Part shown: positions 7,477 to 16,620 of the stretch, piece by piece
Layout: every line of letters begins with the position of its first letter
Numbering within the stretch: position 1 is the stretch's first letter
Origin: Desulfoluna limicola
Lineage (GTDB): Bacteria; Desulfobacterota; Desulfobacteria; Desulfobacterales; Desulfolunaceae
DNA length: 64,000 nt
Reading direction: 5' to 3'
Assembly: GCF_021654575.1 (NCBI RefSeq)
Contig: NZ_AP024488.1
Span: forward strand, 2,294,001-2,358,000
Made by a program: the position numbers and the translations under genes
Notes under the pieces: model-generated
Database searches by the model: none
Told to the model about the DNA's origin: nothing
The model's input: only the letters and a program-made list of their open reading frames with translations

Positions 7477-9891
7477 TTAGTTACGCAACGGGGCGCCTTT
7501 CTTGAGCATGTGCTCGATACGGGCGATGGTCTTCTCTTCCTTGGCAAAATCGATAAATGCTTCACGCTCGAGTTTGTACATGACGTCTTCATCAATGGGG
7601 GTGCCCTCCTTGACGGTGCCACCGGCGATGACGTAGGCGATGCGCTTGACGATCAGCATGTCATGTTCGGAGAGGAACCCACCGGAGAACATGTTGAAGA
7701 TCTGGGCGCTGATCATCCCGGCACCGGCCTCGCCCATAACGGGCACAGGCTTCTTCACGGGAGGAGCGTACCCGGCGTCAACCATGGCCAGCACCTCTTT
7801 CTTGGCTTCGCCGATGAGAAGGTCGCGGTTCATGACGATGCGGTCGGCAAGGGGGTTCATGTGACCAAAGCCGAAGGCCTGCTTGGCACTCATGGAATAC
7901 TTGGCCATGCCGATGGCCATGAAAACGGGCACAAAGAGCTTGGCGAGGTCGGTGTCTTTTTGAACAGGTTCGGGAAGTGCAAAGAAGAACTTCTTCCAGA
8001 GGTTGGTACAGCCACCACCGGCAGGCAGGAGGCCAACGCCCATCTCAACAAGGCCCATCATGAGGTCGGCTGCGCCAACGATCTTGTCGGCTGCGCCCAG
8101 GCACACCTCGCAACCGCCGCCGAGGGTCATGCCGTAAGGGGCGGCCACAACGGGGAGGTTGGCGTAACGGATCTCTTTCAGGCCGTTCTGGGCCAGGGTA
8201 AGAAACTCGTCCATTTCGGCGTACTTCTTGCCCTTGCAGAGTCCGAGCACGTAGTCGAGATCGGCACCGGCGGAGAAGGCACCGGGCATGCCGCCGGCCT
8301 GGTTGCCGATGACGATACCTGCGGCGTTTTCAAGGGCGAAATCCTTGACCTCACCCATGAACTCGATGATCTCGCGGTTCAGGGCGTTCATCTTGGTGGT
8401 GAACTCCACGCAGAAGACGTCGTCGCCGATGTCCACGAGGGAGACAGAGGGGCAGCTCTTGACCACCTTGCCATCGGCCCTGCAGGTGGCAAGGGAGAGC
8501 GCGGATTCGCTGAGCTTGACGGGCTTGTAGGCTTCGGTCTCGAAGTCGTAGAAATATTGCCGCCCGCCCTCGACTTTGTAGAACGACTCGTTGCCGCCGG
8601 CCAGCATGGCTTTGACCTTTTCGGGAACGGCCATGCCGTCTGCTTCCATCTTGGCAACAGACTCGTTGACACCGATCATGTCCCAGCTTTCAAAAGGACC
8701 GGTCTCCAGGGCATAACCCCACTTCATGGCGTTGTCGATCTCCACGATGGAGGCGGATATTTCAGGGATGCGGTTGGCGGCGTAGATGAGACCGTTGGCG
8801 CAGCAGGACCAGGCAAATTTGGCACCTTTATCGTTGCCGTAAAGGATCGCTTTGGCTTTCTCTGCAGGGGTCTCGGCGGCCTTGGCGGCGGTGAGGCACG
8901 GCAGGTCGGCCTTGGCGAACTCAACGTACTCGCAGGTGGCGGGGTCGATCATCATCTTGACCTTCTTGCCCTCTGCGTTTTTCTCTTTCTTGAAGAAACC
9001 GCCCTTGGTCTTGTTGCCAAGCCAGTTGTTCTCGACCATCTTCTTCACAAAATCTGGCAGGACATGGGTATCACGCTCTTCGTCATCGGGGCAGAGGGCG
9101 TACGAGTTCTCCATGACGTGGGCCATGGTGTCGAGGCCGACGAGGTCTGCGGTGCCGAAGATAGCACTTGATGGACGGCCCATGGCAGGACCGAAGAGGG
9201 CATCGACTTCTGCCAACGTCATGCCCTGCCTGACGACCTCCTGCATGACCTTGCCCATGCCCTGGATACCGATGCGGTTGCCGATGAAGTTGGGGGTATC
9301 CTTGGCCCAGACAATCCCTTTGCCAAGGTTCACCTCACCAAACTTCTCGATAAAATCGAGAACGTCCCGGGAGGTCTCTTCACCGGGGATCAGCTCAAGA
9401 AGGTGCATCCACCGTACGGGGTTGAAAAAATGCGTTCCGAGGAAATGCTGCTTGAACTCCGGGCTTAAGCCTTCGCTCATGGCCTTCAGGGGAATACCGG
9501 AGGTGTTGGAACTCACGATGCAGGTGGGCTTTCGAATGGCTTCAATGCGCTTGAACAGATCCTGCTTGATCTTTAAGTTCTCCACAACCACTTCGCAGAT
9601 CCAATCACAGTCAGCCAGCTTGTCGAAATCATCGGTGAGGTTGCCGATTTCGATGAGTCCGGCGTCCTTCTTGCTGTAGAACAGAGGAGGCTGAGCCATA
9701 AGGGCTCCGTCCATGCCCGTCTTGACGATGCGGTTCCGTGCTGCGGGGTCCTCTTTTTCGCCATCCGTCAGGTCAAAGGGGACGATGTCCAGAAGCAGGA
9801 CCTTCACCCCGGCACCGGCGAGGAGAGCGGCAATGCCGCCACCCATGATACCAGAACCGATAACTGCTGCTTTGCTGATCTTTCTAACCAT
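7477..9891 (-). CDS. fadN: 3-hydroxyacyl-CoA dehydrogenase / enoyl-CoA hydratase
   Basis: An 804-residue bifunctional beta-oxidation protein. The N-terminal Rossmann fold has GSGIMGGGIAALLAGAG, and the hydroxyacyl-CoA dehydrogenase signature is HFLGTHFFNPVRWMHLLELI. The C-terminal half is a crotonase domain (oxyanion-hole regions GAFSAGADLD and GGGCEVCLGAAD). The dehydrogenase-first order is that of FadN-type proteins, opposite to E. coli FadB/FadJ. The ATG follows GGAGGAATTT. It acts with the thiolase downstream. The symbol follows domain order and is not proof of orthology with Bacillus FadN. Confidence 0.85.
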   Translation of the reverse strand: MVRKISKAAVIGSGIMGGGIAALLAGAGVKVLLLDIVPFDLTDGEKEDPAARNRIVKTGMDGALMAQPPLFYSKKDAGLIEIGNLTDDFDKLADCDWICEVVVENLKIKQDLFKRIEAIRKPTCIVSSNTSGIPLKAMSEGLSPEFKQHFLGTHFFNPVRWMHLLELIPGEETSRDVLDFIEKFGEVNLGKGIVWAKDTPNFIGNRIGIQGMGKVMQEVVRQGMTLAEVDALFGPAMGRPSSAIFGTADLVGLDTMAHVMENSYALCPDDEERDTHVLPDFVKKMVENNWLGNKTKGGFFKKEKNAEGKKVKMMIDPATCEYVEFAKADLPCLTAAKAAETPAEKAKAILYGNDKGAKFAWSCCANGLIYAANRIPEISASIVEIDNAMKWGYALETGPFESWDMIGVNESVAKMEADGMAVPEKVKAMLAGGNESFYKVEGGRQYFYDFETEAYKPVKLSESALSLATCRADGKVVKSCPSVSLVDIGDDVFCVEFTTKMNALNREIIEFMGEVKDFALENAAGIVIGNQAGGMPGAFSAGADLDYVLGLCKGKKYAEMDEFLTLAQNGLKEIRYANLPVVAAPYGMTLGGGCEVCLGAADKIVGAADLMMGLVEMGVGLLPAGGGCTNLWKKFFFALPEPVQKDTDLAKLFVPVFMAIGMAKYSMSAKQAFGFGHMNPLADRIVMNRDLLIGEAKKEVLAMVDAGYAPPVKKPVPVMGEAGAGMISAQIFNMFSGGFLSEHDMLIVKRIAYVIAGGTVKEGTPIDEDVMYKLEREAFIDFAKEEKTIARIEHMLKKGAPLRN

Positions 9892-10200
9892 AAATTCCTC
9901 CTACGTGTATATTTTGTTAACAATCATGATGACCGTCTAAAAACAAAAGCGAACACTTACCGACCTTATGGATGGGAGGAATACCCTTGGAAATGAATTG
10001 CGACGAATAGCCGCATGCTCAGACGAGCGTATGTATACCATGACAAACGGCGTTTACTTTTGTGGCCAAATGAACAATGATTCATACCGACGCCTAAATA
10101 AAAGCCACTATTTCAGAGCGGTATCTCGGAGAAAGCACTGAGCGGGGGCTCAGAGGAAGGGCTGGCTGAGGGCTGAGGGCATGGGAGAAAATGAGTGCAA
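9892..10200. other. upstream region of the beta-oxidation genes
   Basis: About 310 bp without a gene. On the minus strand it holds an imperfect inverted motif ATGAA-N6-TTCAT (around 10066-10086) that could be a regulator site. No convincing consensus promoter can be assigned. Confidence 0.3.
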
Positions 10201-10204
10201 GGCG

Positions 10205-10345
10205 TTCGAATAAAAAAAAGCCCCCGGCGGGCAGGGGAAGATCCCCTGCACCCCATATGGTGAATGCGATACGGGTGGCGTTCCTCTCAAGGCTTTCGCG
10301 TTCGCATTCACGTGGCGTGCATCGTTTGACACGCTGTGTCGCAAG
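10205..10345 (-). repeat. diverged composite hairpin repeat
   Basis: Reading the minus strand, it ends with CAGGGGAtctTCCCCTG and CCCGCCGG. The preceding stem GTGAATGCG...CGCATTCAC is complementary, but the usual GAGGAACGAG tip is altered (gttcctctcaagg on the plus strand). Confidence 0.6.
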
Positions 10346-10400
10346 TGCTTGGGGGTCAGGTGCTTCAAGAGCAACGCATGGGTTGGTGGTTCTGTCAAAG

Positions 10401-10512
10401 TTGTTCACGGGCGCAGCCCGTCAGCGAAAGTGAACAGCCCGAGGAACGAGGGCTGGGAGCATTCGCAACCCGCTTTCAAGGTGGCACACCTTGCCGTCGG
10501 AGTTACTCCGGC
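10401..10512 (+). repeat. composite hairpin repeat (variant with ACGGGC stem)
   Basis: Begins CACGGGCGCAGCCCGT, then a stem with tip CCCGAGGAACGAGGG, then CAAGGTGgcaCACCTTG and a variant end GCCGTCGGAGTTACTCCGGC. A similar variant end occurs near 2446-2471. Confidence 0.75.
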
Positions 10513-10574
10513 TAAGGAATGGATTCAAAATAACATGATCATAAAAACCAGAGCTACTCGAAAAACCGTGGCAT

Positions 10575-10680
10575 GTAGGGTGCATTTATGCACCAAAACC
10601 GAATTCGTAAATCACCCAGAATTTTTCAGAAAAGCAACAGGCTATTGGTGTTTTATGAATGGTGCATAAATGCACCCTAC
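10575..10680. mobile_element. 106-bp MITE-like element with 21-bp inverted ends
   Basis: The ends GTAGGGTGCATTTATGCACCA (10575-10595) and TGGTGCATAAATGCACCCTAC (10660-10680) are perfect inverted repeats. The 64-bp interior has no gene. The layout is that of a non-autonomous miniature element; no cognate transposase is in the window. The ends resemble the widespread GTAGGGTGCG... class of small repeats. Confidence 0.75.
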
Positions 10681-10916
10681 GAAGGGGCCGGCGGGCGTTT
10701 AATGTTTTCGTGATTTCCACTCTGTAATTATGGCCATCTTATTTTATCGTTGTCCCTAAAGTCAGCCATCGACATAAGTATCGTAAGCTGGAAGCTTGCA
10801 CGCATGGATCCCCGGTCATTCGCCACCCAAAGAGTGCCGTTTCTTTTCCGCTTGCGCCCTCCCCTTCACTTCAGGTTCCCCTCACAGCTATGGAAGCCGA
10901 AGACATACCGTGATTC

Positions 10917-11006
10917 ACGGGCGCAGCCCGTCAGCGAATGTGATCAGCCCGAGGAACGAGGGGTGGGAGCATTCGTGAACCTGGGGTCCAGGGGCTCAGC
11001 CCCTGG
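10917..11006 (+). repeat. composite hairpin repeat abutting a stop codon
   Basis: Contains ACGGGCGCAGCCCGT, a stem with tip CCCGAGGAACGAGGG, and the perfect hairpin CCAGGGGCTcAGCCCCTGG at 10988-11006. That last hairpin touches the TAA of the LytTR gene with no spacer and lacks the usual CCGCCGGAGGC end. Confidence 0.8.
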
Positions 11007-11771
11007 TTACATCTGTTTGAACAAATGGGCGTAGCTGCGGCTGACGGTGAGGATCTCTGAAGAGCCCTTCAGTTTCACGGCGAGGCGCCCGGTGAGGGAG
11101 TGGCTGACCTTGTCGATGCACCCGGCGTTGATGATGGTGCCGCGATGGACGCGCCAGAAGATCTCGGGGTCCAGCTCGTCGCTCAACTCCTTGATGGGTT
11201 TTTTGATGAGGGATTCCCCATCGGCGGTGAGGACGGTGGTGTATTTCGCGCTGGATTTAAAAAAGAGAACATCGTCAACGTGGATCAGGCGAATGGTGTC
11301 CCGGTGCTGGGCTTTGATCCACTTGAGGTGGGATGGTTTGACAGGGTGCCCCACCGCACGCATCACCTCTTCGATGACGCCTTTGAGCGCCACCGGAGGG
11401 GTGTCGCCTTCCAGCTGCTTTTTTAACCGGCTGACGGTCTTTTCGAGGCGCTCGTCTGTGACGGGCTTGAGCAGGTAGTCCATGGCCTCGTTTTCAAAGG
11501 CATCCACGGCATACTGGTTGAAGGCGGTGATAAAGACCACCCTTGTGTGGCCGCTGCACCTTGCCGCCACCTCCATGCCCGAGAGACCGGGCATTTTTAT
11601 GTCGAGGAAGGCGATATCCGGGGCTTCTGATTCAATAAGCGCAAGGGCATCCCTGCCGTTTCCTGCACGTCCGCAGATAGCCAGTTCCGGCCAGATGCGG
11701 GAAAGCATGGACTCCAGATAAATCACGAGCTGCTCTTCATCGTCTGCAATGATGGCTCTAGCCTGCGTCAT
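11007..11771 (-). CDS. LytTR-family response regulator
   Basis: A 254-residue two-domain regulator. The N-terminal receiver domain has the acidic cluster ADDEE, the phosphoacceptor Asp in FLDIKMPGLSG and the conserved Lys in YLLKPV. The C-terminal LytTR DNA-binding domain (about residues 150-254) includes FFKSSAKYTTV and FWRVHRGTIINAGCI. The start ATG at 11771 overlaps the end of the sensor kinase gene by 14 nt, which indicates translational coupling. Such regulators bind direct repeats at target promoters; the targets here are unknown. Confidence 0.88.
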   Translation of the reverse strand: MTQARAIIADDEEQLVIYLESMLSRIWPELAICGRAGNGRDALALIESEAPDIAFLDIKMPGLSGMEVAARCSGHTRVVFITAFNQYAVDAFENEAMDYLLKPVTDERLEKTVSRLKKQLEGDTPPVALKGVIEEVMRAVGHPVKPSHLKWIKAQHRDTIRLIHVDDVLFFKSSAKYTTVLTADGESLIKKPIKELSDELDPEIFWRVHRGTIINAGCIDKVSHSLTGRLAVKLKGSSEILTVSRSYAHLFKQM

Positions 11772-12831
11772 GGGGCACCTCAATGGAAGCCAGAAGCCCG
11801 TTGGGACTGTTCTCCTCCAAAACGAGCCGGGCTTTGCCGTCGTAGAGGGTGTCGAGGCGTTCCTTGATGTTGGTGAGCCCCACGCCCCAGTGGCTCCCCC
11901 CATGGAAACCGAGGCCGGAGTCGGCCACGTCGATGCGGAGCTTCCCCGGCATGGCTGAAGCGGCAATGCGAATGCATCCCCCTTCGATGCGGGGTTCCAG
12001 GCCATGCTGAATGGCGTTTTCCACCAGGGGCTGAATCAGCATGGGGGGAAACGGGATGCCCCGCAGGGACTCCGGAATATCAATGGCGTAGGAGAGCCTT
12101 TCTCCCATGCGGATTTTGAAAATATTCAGGTAGGCCCGGGTCATCTCCATCTCCTGGCCGATGGTGGCCATGTCCTCCCGGGTTTTGTAGAGGGAGATTC
12201 TCAAATAGGAGATGAGGTCGTTGATCATTACCTTGCCCCGATCCACGTCGGTATCGAGAAGGCTTAAAATATTGGAGAGGGTATTGAAGAGAAAATGGGG
12301 TTCAATCTGGGCCTGGAGCAGGCGAAGGTTGGTTTCCACCACCTTTTTTTCGATGGTAAGCCGCTTGATCTTCTCCGTTTGAATCCGCTCCCGTGCCTGG
12401 CGGATCTTCTCCTGGGAGTTGAGAATAAACCGGAACAGGGAGCCGCCCATGACGGTCAGGATCACCACCTGAACGATGAGCTCGCTCCTTTCGGGGAGGT
12501 AGAAGAAGAGGTCCTTCCCTGAGATAAACGCCCCGAAGATGATGCCGGCACAGGCCCCGGCGGCCATGGCAAGGGCAGCCCCGCTCATCTGCACAAGGGG
12601 GCCTTTCCAGCGCAGAAACACCAGGGCGGTGAACGTAAACGCAAAGGCACAGGTGCCCACGCACTGTCCGATGATGAAGTTGGTGGCAAAGCCTTCCCCA
12701 AACCCCATCATGGAACTGAGCATCACGATGACCGTCACCGTGATCACTGCCGAAGCATACTTTCGAGCAATGAGCCCCGCATGGTCACGAAATCGAAACG
12801 ACTTTCTGACGTTTACCTCACTTCTATCCAT
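11758..12831 (-). CDS. LytS-type sensor histidine kinase
   Basis: A 357-residue kinase. It has about four hydrophobic segments in residues 15-135, a coiled linker, a His_kinase domain with the phosphorylated His in QIEPHFLFNTLSNI, and an ATPase domain (LVENAIQHGLEP, DSGLGF, GVGLTNIKERL). It partners the LytTR regulator that overlaps its 3' end. The ATG at 12831 is preferred because the in-frame sequence upstream is only translated repeat. Its apparent ribosome site (GGAGG, 4 nt upstream) is the CCGCCGGAGGC end of a composite repeat. Confidence 0.85.
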   Translation of the reverse strand: MDRSEVNVRKSFRFRDHAGLIARKYASAVITVTVIVMLSSMMGFGEGFATNFIIGQCVGTCAFAFTFTALVFLRWKGPLVQMSGAALAMAAGACAGIIFGAFISGKDLFFYLPERSELIVQVVILTVMGGSLFRFILNSQEKIRQARERIQTEKIKRLTIEKKVVETNLRLLQAQIEPHFLFNTLSNILSLLDTDVDRGKVMINDLISYLRISLYKTREDMATIGQEMEMTRAYLNIFKIRMGERLSYAIDIPESLRGIPFPPMLIQPLVENAIQHGLEPRIEGGCIRIAASAMPGKLRIDVADSGLGFHGGSHWGVGLTNIKERLDTLYDGKARLVLEENSPNGLLASIEVPHDAG

Positions 12832-12836
12832 GGTGC

Positions 12837-13007
12837 CTCCGGCGGCAAGGTGTGCCACCTTGAAAGCAGGTAGTGGATGCGCTTTTCCCCTCGTTCCTCG
12901 GGACAAAGCACATCCGCCTTTAAAACGGAATTCAGTCAAGGACAGTGCTTAAGACCTGTTTGTTAAACTTTTTAAAAGTTTAGCCCCCGGCAGGGCCGCC
13001 GGGGGCT
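12837..13007 (-). repeat. full composite hairpin repeat, inverted
   Basis: Holds, on the plus strand, GCCTCCGGCGGCAAGGTGTG, the CCCCTCGTTCCTCGGG tip, then CCTGTTTGTTAAACTTTTTAA and a GC hairpin. The GC hairpin GCCCCCGGC-agggcc-GCCGGGGGC is followed by TTTTTT on the plus strand and could terminate plus-strand transcription. One end provides the ribosome site of the LytS gene; the other is 15 bp from the enoyl-CoA hydratase stop. Confidence 0.85.
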
Positions 13008-13022
13008 TTTTTATGTATCAGA

Positions 13023-13793
13023 TCAGTTCTTGCCGTCCATCATGGACTGAACAAACTCAAGGGTCCCGCGCACTTCGGGCTTGAGGAAGCAATTGAAGGC
13101 TTCTCGCCAGGGCTCATTCTCCAGGCGGGTGCGGATGGCATCGGCCGCTTCCTGCCTCATCAGCTTTTTGATGTTGATAAAGGGGCGGTTGGGGGTGTCG
13201 ATCCAGGTGGTGACGACCTGCTTGGCGCGCTCTATAAGCTGATCTTCTTCAACGAGCTCATCCACCATGCCGATCTCAAGGGCCTTCTCCGGGTTCATCA
13301 TCTCGCCAAAGAACATCACGTTACGATAGGTACGATCGCTGTCCAGGGCAAAACGCACAACCTTGGCCTGGGCGATGGAGAGGGCCAGCCCGATCTTTAT
13401 TTCACTCATGCCCAGGCTGATCTTGGGATGATTTTTGGCAATGCGGTAGTCGGCGGCGCAGGACCAGATGAGTCCGGCTGCAGCGCAGTGACCGTTGATT
13501 GCGGAAACAACGGGCTTGTCGCAGGTAAAAAAGTTAATGAGCAGTTGTTCTTCTTCTTCAAACCAGGCGATGGTCTCTTCATAGGTCTGAAACCCGATGA
13601 AATCGGGAAGATGAAATCCACTGGAAAAAAAACGCCCTTCCCCGGTGAGAACGATGCCTTTCAGGGCGTCGTCTTCATTGACCTTTTTAACAATGGCGTC
13701 AATCTGGCGCAGGGTGTCAAGGGTCATGGAGTTGGTGTTGCCATGGGACAAGGTGATAATGACGATTCCGTCTTCGACTCTTTCCTTAATCAT
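13023..13793 (-). CDS. enoyl-CoA hydratase/isomerase family protein
   Basis: A 256-residue single-domain crotonase. The two oxyanion-hole regions are FFSSGFHLPDF (about residue 55) and INGHCAAAGLIWSCAADYRIA (about residue 100). The catalytic Glu pair of classical hydratases is not obvious: MSEIKIGL occupies the second Glu region, so the exact reaction is open. The ATG at 13793 (MIKERVEDG) follows GGAGGGAATT and is preferred over a start 21 nt upstream. A likely role is in fatty acyl or dicarboxylyl-CoA metabolism together with the nearby fad genes. Confidence 0.8.
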   Translation of the reverse strand: MIKERVEDGIVIITLSHGNTNSMTLDTLRQIDAIVKKVNEDDALKGIVLTGEGRFFSSGFHLPDFIGFQTYEETIAWFEEEEQLLINFFTCDKPVVSAINGHCAAAGLIWSCAADYRIAKNHPKISLGMSEIKIGLALSIAQAKVVRFALDSDRTYRNVMFFGEMMNPEKALEIGMVDELVEEDQLIERAKQVVTTWIDTPNRPFINIKKLMRQEAADAIRTRLENEPWREAFNCFLKPEVRGTLEFVQSMMDGKN

Positions 13794-13987
13794 AATTCCC
13801 TCCGAAACGACCAATGGTCACATAAAAACCGTAATTCAAACACAATCACACAGAACTTTGTTCACCGCCCTCATATCCTTAGTACACGAACGGTAATGAC
13901 TGGATATATCCGAATTGCCTCGGAATGTCCATCCCGCTTTTCTCGAAATGCACGAGATCCCCACCATTCCCACGGGTTGGCAAGAAG

Positions 13988-14206
13988 TTACCTCCTCTGC
14001 ATGCGGAAGGCCATCTCTCCGAACTCATTTTTTGCAATGAGAAAAACGACGGGTTCCCCGATGCAAACCTCAAACGGCTCCCCCGGCGCAAGGGATGCCT
14101 CATTAAAACAGATCTCTTTGCCGCAATTGCTCTCAATATAGCCGAACATCCTGCCGCTTCTGTTCACCCAGCCAACCACCCCTGTTGCCTGGATGGCTGT
14201 ACTCAT
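13988..14206 (-). CDS. small cold-shock-domain-like protein
   Basis: A 72-residue protein whose pattern GVVGWVNRSGRMFGYIES...GKEICFNEASL...GEPVVFLI matches the fold order of cold-shock proteins (GxVKWFNxxKGFGFI...DVFVHxSAI...VxFE). The aromatic nucleic-acid-binding positions are only partly kept, so it is a diverged member. The ATG at 14206 follows GGGAGGAGAGACG. It stands alone between the enoyl-CoA hydratase gene and a composite repeat. Binding to single-stranded nucleic acid is inferred. Confidence 0.6.
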   Translation of the reverse strand: MSTAIQATGVVGWVNRSGRMFGYIESNCGKEICFNEASLAPGEPFEVCIGEPVVFLIAKNEFGEMAFRMQRR

Positions 14207-14249
14207 CGTCTCTCCTCCCGTAACTGCCCAGCTATGCCTTCTTATGGTC

Positions 14250-14434
14250 AACGTGGGCCTCCGGTGGCAAGGTGTGCCACCTTGAAAGCGGGTTGCGAAT
14301 GCGTTTGTCCCTCGTTCCTCGGGGCAACGCACATTCGCCGTTGATTTTTTGCGTCAACCTGAAGTCATAAACCAAACCTGTTTGTCTAACTTTTCAGAAG
14401 CTTGGCGCCCGGCAGGGCCACAGGAGGCATTGTT
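14250..14434 (-). repeat. full composite hairpin repeat, inverted
   Basis: Contains GCCTCCGGTGGCAAGGTGTG, the stem GCGAATGCG...CGCACATTCGC with tip CCCTCGTTCCTCGGGG, then CCTGTTTGTCTAACTTTTCAG and a decayed GC hairpin. The inverted end GTTGAGTTCAACAG is weakly preserved. Confidence 0.75.
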
Positions 14435-14642
14435 GAGTTCAACAGATACCTCCTCACCACAAGGCCCAAGGTGCCTTTAAAAGGTCACAGGACGGTGGGT
14501 ATTTCGACCCGTTGGCGACGAACCGGCCAATGGTGTGATGAACAGCCTGTAAGGGGGAACAAAGGGTGGGGATCAGACAGCCGGTGAGCCCGGCTTAAAA
14601 TGGAGACGCGGAACGTTGTGACACGAAGGGATTTTAAAAAAA

Positions 14643-14927
14643 TCAGGCGTGGCGAAGCATGCCCGAATGGACGATATGCGTGTATCGCTGGCGCTGAAAC
14701 TGGGCTTTGCGCTTTGCCTGATCCAGAAACATGGAGCGGCGCTCGCGACCGGGATCCTCGGCCACCATGCGGTCGATGCGCATGGAGAGGGTGTCGAGTT
14801 CCCCCAGCACGCGAATGTCGGTGGTGGGTACTTTTCTTAAAAGGCGTTCCATTCGGGACGTTGCACGTCCCAACTCACCAATAAGCGCTTCGACTTTTTC
14901 ATTTCGAAAAGGGTTCTTCGAGATCAT
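14643..14927 (-). CDS. small charged protein coupled to the REC-PAS kinase
   Basis: A 94-residue protein of unknown family, mostly charged and probably helical (EKVEALIGELGRATSRMERL, then RERRSMFLDQAKRKAQFQRQ). Its ATG overlaps the kinase stop codon as ATGA, and GAGG lies upstream, so it should be translated with the kinase. It has no signal peptide, no cysteines and no known motif. A role as a partner of the kinase is inference from coupling alone. Confidence 0.6.
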   Translation of the reverse strand: MISKNPFRNEKVEALIGELGRATSRMERLLRKVPTTDIRVLGELDTLSMRIDRMVAEDPGRERRSMFLDQAKRKAQFQRQRYTHIVHSGMLRHA

Positions 14928-16432
14928 ACATCCTCTGCATCCGCCGCGGTCATGGCCGGAAGCACCACTGTAAAGGTGCTCCCCACACCGGAGCGGCTTG
15001 TCACATCTATGGTTCCTGAAAGCCCGTCCACCAACTGGCGGACAATGGAGAGCCCAAGTCCCGTTCCTACGATAAACCTTCTTTTATCATCTTTGATCCG
15101 GTAGAACTTGTCAAAAATTTTCTCAAGGTGTTTTTCTTCAATCCCAAACCCGTCGTCTGCGACGGATACACAGAGCCCACCGCCCTCCGGGACCGATACG
15201 GTGACCGTCACATGGCCCCCGCTGCCCGTGTACTTGATGGCGTTGGTGATCAGGTTGCCATAGATACTCTCAAGGGCCGATGGGTCAGCATAAAGCATGG
15301 GGAGCGGCATCTCCGGAAACTCAATGCCCAGGCTCAGCCCCTGCGCCTGGGCGCGCACCTTCAGGAAGTCCACAATCCCCCGCAGCAGGTTGCCGGGATC
15401 CACCTCCCGGGGTTGAGAAAACTCCGCCCCCCCTTCGATACGCTGCAGGTCCAGAAGGTCGCCGATGAGTGCGATCAAGGCTCCTGCCTTGTCCCGGGCC
15501 CTTGAAACCAGCCCCCTGTTCTCTTCCCCCAGAAGCTCACCAGCCTCCTCCTCCACCAGGGAGAGCTGCTCACAGATGGACGTGAGCGGGGATCTCAGCT
15601 CGTGGGAGACCTTGGAGACAAATTCGGACTTCATCTGGTCAAAGGTTTTAAGATCCGTGATGTCGGTCAGGGTGACCACCGCTCCCAGACACTCCCCTTC
15701 CGCCGAAAGCACATGCTGCCCCCTGGCCAGGCAAAAACCGTCGTCCGGCACCTGAAGCTCACAGGAGGGGATCTTGCCGTCGGTCATGAACACCCCGGTG
15801 GAGATGCTGTTGATCCAGAGACAGAAGTCAGAATCCTCGATGTACCAGGAGATATGGCACTGGGACTCCATGATCCGATCCTTGGCAAAGAGGCGTTGAA
15901 ACACGGAATTCATCAGCACCACCATGCCGTAGGCGTTGGTCACCACCACCCCGTTGGGCAGCGACTCCACAATGGCTGCGACCCGGCTCTTTTCCGTCCC
16001 CAGGTCCGCCAGGGTGTGTTCACGCTCCCGTTTCAGGGTCTCGGCCCGTTGCACCACCCGGATATGGGAAAGGGCACGCTCGGCCACGAGGCGGATCTGT
16101 TCCGGCTCAAAGGGCTTGGCAATGAAGTCGTAGGCCCCGCTCTTCATGGCCATGATGGCGGAATCCACGGTGGCAAAACCGGTTATGATGATCACCAGCA
16201 CGGAAGGATCCGTCTCGCGAATCATTGCCAAAACCTCCATGCCGTCCATCCCGGGCATCTTCAGGTCAAGGAAAACCACCTGGGGCTTTGCCTCCAGAAA
16301 CACGGAGATGCCCTCGGTGCCGTCGGCAGCCATGAAAATTTCGCACCCGCTCCGCGACAGAGACCGCCTGCACCCTTCCCGAATATCCTCTTCGTCATCA
16401 ATGATCAAAACCTTGACGGCATTTTCGTCCAT
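14924..16432 (-). CDS. REC-PAS hybrid sensor histidine kinase (soluble)
   Basis: A 502-residue protein with a receiver domain first (LIIDDEEDIREG, phospho-Asp in FLDLKMPGMDG, Lys in FIAKPFEPEQ). A coiled linker and a PAS domain (about residues 150-260) follow. The HisKA box has its His in FVSKVSHELRSPLTSI, and the ATPase has GNLITNAIKYT, DDGFGIEEK and GTGLGLSIV. There is no membrane segment. The ATG at 16432 (MDENAVKV) follows AGGGGAAGAATCC; longer in-frame versions would translate a repeat. The PAS kinase gene upstream across two repeats may feed this receiver domain. Confidence 0.85.
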   Translation of the reverse strand: MDENAVKVLIIDDEEDIREGCRRSLSRSGCEIFMAADGTEGISVFLEAKPQVVFLDLKMPGMDGMEVLAMIRETDPSVLVIIITGFATVDSAIMAMKSGAYDFIAKPFEPEQIRLVAERALSHIRVVQRAETLKREREHTLADLGTEKSRVAAIVESLPNGVVVTNAYGMVVLMNSVFQRLFAKDRIMESQCHISWYIEDSDFCLWINSISTGVFMTDGKIPSCELQVPDDGFCLARGQHVLSAEGECLGAVVTLTDITDLKTFDQMKSEFVSKVSHELRSPLTSICEQLSLVEEEAGELLGEENRGLVSRARDKAGALIALIGDLLDLQRIEGGAEFSQPREVDPGNLLRGIVDFLKVRAQAQGLSLGIEFPEMPLPMLYADPSALESIYGNLITNAIKYTGSGGHVTVTVSVPEGGGLCVSVADDGFGIEEKHLEKIFDKFYRIKDDKRRFIVGTGLGLSIVRQLVDGLSGTIDVTSRSGVGSTFTVVLPAMTAADAEDV

Positions 16433-16469
16433 GGATTCTTCCCCTGGATAGTCATAATTCAAGTCAAGA

Positions 16470-16620
16470 CCATGCCTCCGGCGGCCCTGCCGGGGCCAAA
16501 CTTTTGAAAAGTTTGACAAACAGGTTTTAGCGCCTGGTAGTTGCCAACCGTGCATATGGCTCTGGTTTTACGAAATTTTTCGGGGCTCATTTCAAAAAGC
16601 GACCCGCCGGAGGCTAAACT
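16470..16620 (+). repeat. composite repeat with alternative core
   Basis: GC hairpin and AAACTTTTGAAAAGTTT hairpin on the left; the right part is TTTCGGGGCTCATTTCAAAA ending CGACCCGCCGGAGGC, as at 5242-5444. A second copy follows directly. Confidence 0.8.
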
